From the NCBI GenBank assembly GCA_016165875.1, contig JABBOT010000006.1:372001-436000 (forward strand): a DNA stretch of 64,000 nt, read 5' to 3'. Shown piece after piece: positions 29,001 to 41,000 of this stretch (its first letter is position 1; each line of letters starts with the position of its first letter). The notes beneath the pieces were generated by a model that made no database searches, was not told where the DNA came from, and was given only the letters and a program-made list of their open reading frames with translations. The stretch comes from Acanthopleura granulata (lineage: Eukaryota > Mollusca > Polyplacophora > Chitonida > Chitonidae). The position numbers and the translations under genes are program-made.

Positions 29001-32000
29001 TTTCTTCTCAATGCCTTTCACTTTGACATATTCCTTTGGCAAGAATTCTTTCAGTCTGAAAAATATGAGACATAAACATACACATTGGAAAGGAAATGAC
29101 AGACATAATGTTTACACAATCATTTTGATGAAGTAAGCCAATCAAACACTTAAATAAACTTTGTGCAATCAAATGTTAATCAGAAACATACTATAAAAAT
29201 ACTGATTACTGTTTTCAAGAAAGTACCTCCATATATATATATACACACAACAGAAAATCACAGACTTTCTTAAGGCAATATTCAACCACATTAAATCTAA
29301 CCTCTTGCTGCAGATCATCACTAGCAAACTAGCCAATCAGTGACGATGTTCGAACAAATTAAACTCAACCTTATGTTACGTAATATTCAGAGGACCCTAA
29401 CCAATCAGAGATTTTGTCACCACAAATTAAACTGAACCCAACATTACATAACATTAAGAGGACCCTAGCCAATCAGACGTTCTGTTACAACAAATTAAAC
29501 TGAACCGAACAATTCCATAACACTGAGAGGACCCTAGCCAATCAGAGATTGCGTTACAACAAATTAAACTGAATTCAGTGTTACAGAACATTAAGAGGAC
29601 CCTAGCCAATCAGGAACTCCATGACTTACTCGAGAAAGCCTGGCTTGTGCTTGTGTTCGACATGATCCCCGAACTGAATCTGACACTGGATACCTCCGAA
29701 CATGATGGCCTCGTCCTGAGTGACAGGGTGGGTGCCATTCAATATGGCGTCTCGTGACTGTAACAGGAAGCAACAGAAACATTAGTGAGAACAGAGGAGA
29801 CACAAACGTTAGTGTGAACAGAGGAGTCGCAAACATTAGTGAGAACAGAGGAGACACAAACATTAGTGAGAACAGAGGAGACACAAACATTAGTGTGAAC
29901 AGAGGAGTCGCAAACATTAGTGAGAACAGAGGAGACACAAACGTCAGTGTGAACAGAGGAGTCGCAAACATTAGTGAGAACAGAGGAGACACAAACATTA
30001 GTGAGAACAGAGGAGACACAAACGTTAGTGTGAACAGAGGAGTCGCAAACATTAGTGAGAACAGAGGAGACACAAACATTAGTGAGAACAGAGGAGACAC
30101 AAACGTCAGTGTGAACAGAGGAGTCGCAAACATTAGTGAGAACAGAGGAGACACAAACATTAGTGAGAACAGAGGAGACACAAACATTAGTGAGAACAGA
30201 GGAGACACAAACACAAAGATAACATCATCCAGAATCCACAGAAGGACACTTCCACAGACTGATAACCATGCTGATTACCAATTTAGCTGCAGGAGTAAAA
30301 TTCACCCCTGAACTGATATGGGCACGTTCCGAGTACAACTTTACACATGCATTAAGCCTACTGTTTCATCCATCCAGAATATCAACATACGTATATATCT
30401 GTAAACATCCCTGTCATTTTATGTGCATATATAAATATTTAATTGATTTTGAGTACATGTAATAATCATTTATGGTCTGGGTACTATAGACATGTTAGAG
30501 ACAAAATCAGCTTAAATATAGCTGGCGACACCCTTGAAAAAATTCTCTAAAGGGGTAACTCAATTCTATCAGAAAGTGATTGAAAAAGATAGGGATTTAA
30601 AAACATTAAGGAAGAAAAATTTAAAAAAAAAATTAAAATTTCAAAAAACTTTAAAGCAGAGCTCTTTACAGAGGGTTGGTCAGGTTGAGAACATATGTTT
30701 AATGAAGGCCTACAGTGACTTGAATAATACATCACATTGTACAGCACACACAGGAATGGAGAGGGCCTAAACAACAGGACAGCAGTGCCTCTACGTGTAA
30801 CTACAAATTAAATCTGACATTTGTCGCCATGCATTTTCCTGATCTATTTTCCCTCAGAGAGAAAATGTCAGCCACAGGAAATAGCAAATGATAATATCTT
30901 TGTGTAAATTACACCCTGTGCTCATTAACGAGAAAAGGAATGGCACAGGTGTCAGCGATGAGTTGGTTTCCTGAAGCATGTACCCAGAACCTGGCATGTA
31001 CACGTATGTGAGTCTGTCTTTGCAGGAGGATTCCATATGAACATTACTGAGGACTGAGTTCATAATGTCTTTATGTCTCAAATTTTCTCTTTCATTCTAT
31101 TCAAACTTACTTGTTTTCAGCTGTCAAAAAGAAAGGCAAAGTTAGGAGCAGTTAAGCATGCCCCTGGTGATTCCGTATGAACGTTACTGAGGACAGAGTT
31201 TATATGTGTGTCTTTATGTCTCACATTTTCTGTTTCATTCAGTTCAAACTTCCTTGTTTTCAGTTGTCAAAACAAAGGCAGAGTTATCAGAAATCCTGAT
31301 TTGCATTGTAACTTATGATATGCTGTAATTTACAAGAAGTTGCAATACATCACATAGAGAAAGTGGAAGTGAAAATGAAATTCAACATTTTTATGGTCCT
31401 GGTGCTCAGACGACTTACTCAACACTGACCAGATGGGTTTTCCCTCGAGACAAGTCTAAACTGTCATGAAAAATCTGAGTCAGACAGCATGATGAAAAGC
31501 AAATGAAAGATACAATTGACGCCTTTTATCATGCACAAAAAAATCCAACAGCTACTGGCAAATAATGACATTTTGAAAAGTAAAAAGAGGAAAAAATGTC
31601 CCAAAAAATCTTTTACCTACTCCAGGAGAAGCAATAAATTATTACTTGAATCGTTCAATGTTCTTTCTGATCTCAACTGGACAGGATACAAAATCATCAA
31701 TTTCTCAGTTTTTTTTTTCTTGTCTGTCCATTTGCCTTTTTTATAGGTTTTTTTTTCAGGGTTTCTTTTCTTTTTGTTTATTTTTGTGTGTGTGTCTTGA
31801 ACTACTAGGTTCAAACACCTTCCATACACACTTAGAGTGTGTTCTTTTTTTGGGAAGGCTTCAATATCTGCATTTTCAACCACCTCACAGTCAGTGTGTC
31901 ATCCAAAATATTGGTGAATTCATGCCATTTGTTTGAAGAAACTCAGAATCTAACTCCAGCGAATCTAGTTACTGGAGCTTTAATCCCAAACTTCAAGTCG

Positions 32001-35000
32001 ATTTTATTCAAGTATTAGGTAAATACAACACTGCTTGTCTTTGTGTCTATCTGTTGTATCCTTACTCACCTGTACATAAAGTAAGTTCAGCTGTACTGGG
32101 TCACGCGCATCCACATTCTGATCCGAGAAGAAGAACTTTCGCCTTAGCAGAAGCGTCTCGTTGGAGTCAATACCTTGCTCTCTTAAGGGCTTGGAGTGGT
32201 CCAACCAATTCACTGAGGAAAAATAACCATTCAATGTTTTATTTTCAGCAGACATGACAAAAACTGTACACCTACTTAAGAATGAATGAATGATCATGGC
32301 GTAATACCACATCAGCAGTATTCCAGCTATATTGTGGTGAGTCCAACTTAAGAAGGACATACATAAAACATCAGGCACATAAAGCTATATTTATGAAATG
32401 AAGTTTTCACAGCTACTTTCTGAAGTACATAAGTTTATAAAATGACAAAGCCTATACAACCATGAAATATCTGACATTATGACTGTTTGCGTTGCAAATA
32501 AGTTTGAAAAAGGTCAAACCTGATGAAACAATACTGATTATGTATGGGCATCTGTACAACCAATCTAGGGTGTAAATATTCAAATTTTCATGTCAACTTG
32601 CATGAAGAGCAACACATCTTACATTCGTCATCTGTGTGAAGTTTCTTCTTCATCTCCTCCAGTTTTTTCTGGTCTCTGGCCAATGATTTGTCTCGTTTCA
32701 GTGTCAATGTTTTCTCTTTCTCATCATCGGGCAGTTCTCGTACCAGTGAATACTCGTCATGATTTGTTATTCCTGTGAAATAAAAAAGCTTGGGGTCAAC
32801 AGAGCACAGTTTGCTTTGTAAGTCTTCAATACAAGACAGCTTTTATCTTTACTTTAGTGAACACAGTTAATTTTTTAACACATTCCAAATGACTGCCATA
32901 TATCAAATCATTTCCATGCAAAAATCACATGTCCACAGCAAAAATCACATAATCTATAATAGGGCTGAACGGATTGGAGCATTAAAAACTGGTAATTACA
33001 GATCACCACACACGCAACATAACTGGATTTTCTTAAATCAGATTTGGTTATTTTAAAATTAAAAATGGTCTGAAAAAACTTTAATAGGATTTGAACATGG
33101 ACACCTTGACTCTGATAACACCAACATTACAAGCCGAGACTCATGTACATGTGGACTGTTTTCCCTAAGAAAGTCTCAACTGGTCAGCAGATCTGGAGTT
33201 GGCCACTGCCGTCCTTACCAAGCTTGGAGCAGATAGTGACCATAAGCTGACCGACCGAGTGTGAGTCATCCACCTGCATCGTCTTGACCGTTCCGTCCAA
33301 TGTCCGCACACGCAGAATGCGGTGCTTCTTTTTGTACTCCAACAGATCCTGCAATGTTAACATGTACATTATAAACACATTTAAACACCATGCTCCAAAA
33401 AATCGCTTCCAGTTCCTGTTTTTACTATTGGCGTCCTCATGTCTGTTTTTGACTATACTGCATGTCAGCTTCACAGATTTGATCTAATTAGTGTTTTAGA
33501 CTATACTGCATGTCAGCTTCACAGATTTGATCTAATTAGTGTTTAATATAGTGCTCAAGCCACAGAACCATTTGAGATCCATGGGAACTCTTCCTTACCC
33601 CATTCCTTAAAAGGTAATATTCGAGGGATCGCCCAGATTCTAGCCACACCCCTTTCTTGGGATCATCATCCGCCAGGAAAAGCCCATATTCTGAAGCTGT
33701 ATAAACAATAAATATGGGTATAATTCGCTGATGGATTCACAGCACATGTACACGTGTTCAGAATACCTGTAACAATGGAGATGTAATGATGAATGGATGC
33801 ATGTATGCCTATGAATGGATGCCTATACCACCTCATTATTAACAAATATGCCTATATGGATATGAAAACTGCAGACCAACAAATATGATGGACAAGCCAT
33901 CTGAAGCAGATAAAAAAGTGATGCACTGAAGAAAAGGTTAGTTCTCCTCAATGTTAAGCTATATGTACACTTGAAGATATCCAATTACACTGTATGTTTA
34001 CCAAATACATGTAACAACACAGACTTTTTTTTCTGCAGTCATCTGTTTTCTCTCAAATCAGCTTAACGTTTCTGAGGAAAAGTTTACTTCAGCTTTGTAA
34101 GTATCTCATGAAGCAGAAGCGGCTGCACTGTTATAATATTTCTTGGCTTGTTTGGATGTGTGGAAATGTGTATTTAAAGCCATTTTTTGAGAGAAGTATT
34201 CTGTCTGTCAAGCTCTAAAGCTGGTGTAAACTCATATGCTCTCGGGTTTTTCTCATCACTTTGTCATTGTGGTGGTGACTACTAGAAATATCTCAAAATT
34301 GAGTTTTAGAAAAAAATTTGCATTGAGTAGAGACGAAAAAATACTGAGTTTTCCGATTTGTTCAAACTGAGTTTCTAAAAAGAAAAATGGATAGAGAAAC
34401 CTGACTCTACATGTAGTTTCACACCCAATATCAAACCATTACAATGGCCTAACTCCCATGTAGTCATGCCTACATGTATGTCTACAAAACACTTCACAAA
34501 CTGATAAAGGTAACTCTGTACAAGAGTATAGGCACCAGGTCCCAAGTAGGTGAATGTAAACCCAACAGCGTCTCAGCTATGCTAATACAAGCTGATGCCT
34601 ACACCTCCGGGCCTCAGTACAATACTAGTGTATTTTCACAACTAATTGAAGGCAATACGCCCAGCTGGAAATCGTTGAGAAAAACAACAGACTCTGGTCT
34701 GCATTATCTGTGACAATGACCCAATGGCATGTTAAATGCCTTCGGGAATGTCGGAACATGCAAGCTATTCTGGGAATCAGCCTGGTGAACAAATCATTTC
34801 TTTCAAAACATAATCCTGTTAAACTCATTAAATTTTTCTTCTAAAATTCAGAACCTGAATTTTTTCCACTGTTTTCCAATATTATTTCAGCCCATCCTCA
34901 TGTTATGGGAAGCCCATGTTATGTGAAATACAGCTGTAACAAGATGCACCCTCTTCAAAAAATGGATGAAGTCCATTTCACTGGCAATTTTGCCAAGCCA

Positions 35001-38000
35001 AATTTACAGATGGACTCATCTATTTCTCAAAACAAGGGAGGACACACATGCTGCTTGTGTACACTATGACTGCCTCAAACCCTAATAGATGGATCAGCCA
35101 AGATATTGAGAGAACTTATGTACATGTACATAGACAGTTGTACAATTTCAATGATTTGAATTGATTTGGACAGAGAAAATCTGTATATGTGCATTATAAC
35201 ACACCTTTCTAATTTTCGATTTATGTACGCACGTAAATGTCTTATATTACACTTATGTAATTTGCAACAGCTATTTGTTTGTTTCTTACATGTAGCTCAC
35301 CAAAATACAAAATATCAAAATACAGGTAAAAATGAAGGTAAAGATGGCAGAACTGAGTCCAATGGACTTCTTCTGTGATATCAACACTTTGGCATATCGA
35401 TAAACAGTATTATGCACATGGTGAAAAACTTAGTATTCCTTATACAGGGCGAGCAGTGAACTGAAATTCTAGAATATATTACATTATTAAGTTTGTCCAT
35501 CTGACCAGGGACTAGATCACTTAGCTTGGATTTAAACAGAGAATGTGCACAGGTACTTAAGAGTGAATGATGCAGTCCATTTCATTGTATAAGCCAGTGA
35601 ACCATAAGAAATTACATGTATTTCTGAGGACAGTCCTGGTGCAACCGATAATGTACATTTGTAGTAAGCATCAATGCTGTAACCAACCAGTACTGTGTTA
35701 CTTTCTGACCCATAATATTTCAGCAACTGACACTGTTGTAACAGCGACCGGTAATGTTAAAAACATTTCTGTACATTACTACATTATCAGTACAAACTTA
35801 CTGCATCATCAGAACGAAAAAGTTTTAACATCATTGTTGATTGTTTTTATAACAGTATGGGCCGTCATAACATCATCAGTCAAGAAGTGATACAATATCG
35901 GCAGATTACTAGATTAATGTTATTTACTACATTATCAGTTACAAGAAGTCACATTAGCATCACTGGTAGATGTTCATGAACTTATGACAGAATATAAGAC
36001 ATTCTATCTTACACTTCTATCATGCAAAATTTGAACCAATGACCAAACACCATTTTGCCATTTACACGAAAACATGCAGATATAATTTCCTACCAGCTGC
36101 TTAACCTATTTCCTTGCACCCTTCCCCAACTGCTCCCTCCCCCACTCCATGGCAGAGCGCATACCACATGTATGGTACATGCAGATGCCCTGCCCTCAAA
36201 GCTGCTCCCTGTGTGTATAAATAACACACAGGGACTTCTGTCCGACTCACTCACCAGTCAGCAGGAAGTTAGCAACAAGTAAGCTGTACCCTTAGGCTGA
36301 GTAAGCATGAGCATGCATATGTATAAATATAAGTCTGTACCATACCACAGAGAACTTAAAAGTTAGGACTTCATATCTGAAGGACGAAATGTTCACATGT
36401 ATGGTACAATGACTACAGGGCAGCCCAGAGCCAGTGCACTTAACATGAAAACAATAATTCCTGAACAAAGTAACCCACTACAAATATCAGTTACATAAAT
36501 TCACGTCTGATGTTGCTGGATACAAAGCACAAAACTCTGTGTCTAGTGTACCTATATGTATTTGCATTACAAACTACACTGTGTGTGCATGTTTACGATA
36601 CAATCCTCAGGGGGCTACAGGAAAAAACTCAAAATGATTATCAACTGGATTACTTTAATAAGGAGATAAAAAACCTGAAACACAGCCAATCAACGCACGG
36701 GAAAAACAACCTGAAAACCAACAAAAACCTGAAAATTTATGTCAGTGATGTTAAGAGCACCTGATGACAAACCAAGGCTGATGCAATATGTACACTTGGA
36801 ACATGTTTCTGTGTGGAGAGTACAGCGCACCTACATCTGTGTATCCGTAACGTCTTTTGGCAAGTAAATACACCTCACACTCACTCACAGACCTGCCCCA
36901 TGCTGACATACGCCTTAGTCTTAGTGGGATGGTTTTCCACACAAGAGACTGGAATTAATGATACTGTAATAGCGACGCCTGATAAAATACAGATTACTCT
37001 TCCGTAAATGTCCTAACTCTACAGCATCGGAACACTGCCCTTACGTCAAATGCTCATCGCCTTCATTTCTTTGTAGAAGACGCTGTCTAGGTTGCAGCAT
37101 CTTAAGACCATGTGATTTATGAAAAAAGTTATGAAAAACTAATTTGTAACAAAAGCTTTGAAAACTTGATTTACGAAGTTTTCTGAAGGCGAGCTCTGAT
37201 TTGCAAAGAACTACAAGCTTCCTTCCAGTATCCTATCATATTTTATTATGAATTACTTGAAATGCGAACCAAAATTCTAAGATGCAAATACCTGTAACCT
37301 CCATGCCCCATATTGCCTTCTGCTGCCTTTTTCAGATTTCACATTTAAGTTCTACAAGTTCCATCTTCCATAAACTAAAGAACCAAGGCCCAGTTCATAA
37401 ATGAATTTCTTGTAACTTGTCTGATAAACTACATCCCGTTATGGCACTATAACCTACACGACATATGTTACAAGAAAAGTTATGAAAAGAGTGACCTCCA
37501 AGGTTTTGTGAAAGTGGCCCTACAGATGCCTTACATGTAAATCAACAACCTTTACAGGGACATATCTAAAGCCATTTCAGTTTCGGAAAACATTTGGGCC
37601 CCCGAACAGGTAGGCCCCCAAACCAATCAAGCTGTTTTAAAACTAACAAGTAAATTAAACACAAATACGATATGGTATCCCTATAAAAATGTTTAGTTAT
37701 GCAAATATCTGTCATTCACATACTTGAACACCTTGAGAAAGCAACACTGAGATTTGCATTTTACAAACTTTATTAATGCAGTGTCACATTGCCACTTACA
37801 AAGTTTGGGGTCAGAGCCTATAAATGATTTTTCCTAGATACGGCCCTGCTTTACGACCATCTCTGGAACCAACAGTTTGAAATCTTCTAACAGAACTACA
37901 ATATGGGACGTACAGAAATAATTTTTACACTTTTATGAAGCTTGCATCGTTTATCAAACAAGCAAATCAGTTTTTGCATAATTTACATAATCATTATATT

Positions 38001-41000
38001 CATAAATTCCACTGAAAAAAGGGTTTTAGAGGTTAAAAAGGTTGATTTACAGTAAGCCTCAATGCATGTTGGTGTTTGTCTACCTATTTTTCAATATTCA
38101 GCTATCTGGGACCTTAATTTGTGAACTCATAAAACTGGTCCTTTGCCTGAGTCCATTCAGGTTTATGCATTGACCTATGACCCTTATGATTCAAAACTTG
38201 CCAGCAGCATGAGCTTACTGACAAGTATATGCACTTGTACACTGTGTACCAGTACATGTTATTGTCTTAAGAGTGAGATCCACATGGAGAAGCAGGTTAC
38301 CTGGATCTTTTGTCTTTTGTATGTTAGAGTAAATACAAAACTGGCCTGACAGGTTTTGCACGACCTAAGATCAGACCGACACAAAGAGAATATTGCAATA
38401 CATGTACCTAGATCTTCTGTGCATATTTTGCATGTCTGGTGCAAAAGAGCATTAATAGCTCATTTCCGCCTTCACCCTACCTCCTCCCCCTAAACATGCA
38501 TATATTTAACTACATATTTCAGGGTTGTTTTACATCTGAAGTGAAACCTAAAGCAGTATTATCAACCCTTGCAGAAAAGCCACATCTAAAACTGTTGCTG
38601 ATAGGGATAAATCTGTCATGCACCAGATTTGAACCCATGAGCCTGAAGATGATTATGAGATGTAAAACAGAAGCAATACATGATCTTAAAACCGATGTTA
38701 CTCTACACCTATCTCCAAATGTATCGTAACTTCCATGTATACAGATCTCTGCCTGATCAGACAAATACCTGTATGTACACTTCCCAAGCTCCCACATGCA
38801 CATGTATTATTCAGTCCCACATTTAATACCTGTTCAATGCTGTCATATGAACGTACATTTACAAGTAATAAGACACCAGACTTCAAAATAAATGCCCATG
38901 TTTGACATTAAATAATGTTAATTATTTAAAATCTACCAATGATTAAATGTTTAAGTTTAAATGTTAAATGTTTAATTACTCCTCCATGTACATGTACACA
39001 TGATTATTACATTAACTGCATTATCTACCACAATTTCAGACACCGAAATATATGCATAAAAATACATGTAAAACCTATCAGAATCCACATGCTGTATTAA
39101 AAAGATTTGACACTCAAATTATTTTCAGATTATACAGCGAAGTTATCAGGACTGAACACAACGAATTATTTTGCATATATATGGTTAATTCAAATAATGA
39201 GGGAATGAAAATGAGCATCCATGTAAATATTCCTGATGATTCTAAAACCTTCTAAAACAGCTAGAATTAATAATAAATTTCAATAATTAATCCCATGCAT
39301 AATTTGTCATGATCTTGGTTGTCATGGATACCACTACTTACGTTTGCCATATCTGGGCACTGAAATACAGCAATGCAGAAGTGTATATATGTGTAGGTTA
39401 GGGTTACTTTCAATTAAGAAATCCAAACCTCACTTGAGCCTTTCCCTACAGGTTTGCAAATTACATCTACTTATAACAGTTTCAGTTTCAGGATTTGTTT
39501 TTCTTTCATATGCCTCACAGTTTTTCTATTTTTCCTACAAGAAAAATAGGCAACCCCAACTTTCTGACACATGACATACATTTACAAGTACTGATGCATC
39601 CTAACTGTGCACATGATAAATGTAAACTGTGTTGGTCCGGGATTACATTTCTCATAAACCGAGTTACAATTTGGATCCAACCATGTATCCTATAAATGCA
39701 ATATTCTGATGTGGAGTATTTCCCGTCCAGTATTTGATAATCATCACATTCATACATGTATGTGGTGGGAACTCTGCACAGCCCATGGGCAACCACTGGT
39801 CTTTAGTGAATCTTCCTGATTTAAAGCTGCAGCCAATGCAGTGAGAGACTTTGGGTAAGGGCTGTTACCTGTGCACTGATTAACAAACCTCTCCCTCATC
39901 ATGACACTCTTCATTACAATAGATCTCTCCCTCATTATGACACACTTCATTACAATAGATCTCTCCCTCATTATAACACACTTCATTACAATAGATCTCT
40001 CCCTCAGTATAACACACTTCAGTACAATATATATCTCTCCCTCATTATAACACACTTCATTACAATAGATCTCTCCCTCATTATGACACACTTCATTACA
40101 ATAGATCTCTCCCTCATTATGACACACTTCATTACAATAGATCTCTCCCTCATTATAACACACTTCAGTACAATATATATCTCTCCCTCATTATAACACA
40201 CTTCATTACAACAGATCTCTCCCTCAGTATAACACACTTCAGTACAATATATATCTCTCCCTCATTATAACACACTTCATTACAATAGATCTCTCCCTCA
40301 TTATGACACACTTCATTACAATAGATCTCTCCCTCATTATGACACACTTCATTACAATAGATCTCTCCCTCATTATGACACACTTCATTACAATAGATCT
40401 CTCCCTCATTATAACACACTTCATTACAATAGATCTCTCCCTCAGTATAACACACTTCAGTACAATATATATCTCTCCCTCATTATAACACACTTCATTA
40501 CAACAGATCTCTCCCTCAGTATAACACACTTCAGTACAATATATATCTCTCCCTCATTATGACACACTTCATTACAATAGATCTCTCCCTCATTATGACA
40601 CACTTCATTACAATAGATCTCTCCCTCATTATGACACACTTCATTACAATAGATCTCTCCCTCATTATGACACACTTCATTACAATAGATCTCTCCCTCA
40701 TTATGACACACTTCATTACAATAGATCTCTACCTCATTATAACACACTTCATTACAATAGATCTCTCCCTCATTATAACACACTTCAGTACAATAGATCT
40801 CTCCCTCATTATGACACACTTCATTACAATAGATCTCTCCCTCATTATGACACACTTCATTACAATAGATCTCTCCCTCAGTATAACACACTTCATTACA
40901 ATAGATCTCTCCCTCAGTATAACACACTTCATTACAACAGATCTCTCCCTCATTATAACACACTTCATTACAATAGATCTCTCCCTCATTATAACACACT

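Noticed and set aside
29591..30311. Long ORFs on both strands (207 and 185 aa) with 9-residue repeats, looking like a repetitive protein gene
   Set aside because: They follow from a 27-bp tandem repeat with no stop in its unit. There is no independent start context, domain or splice support, and the right frame at 29630-29757 is talin exon 6.
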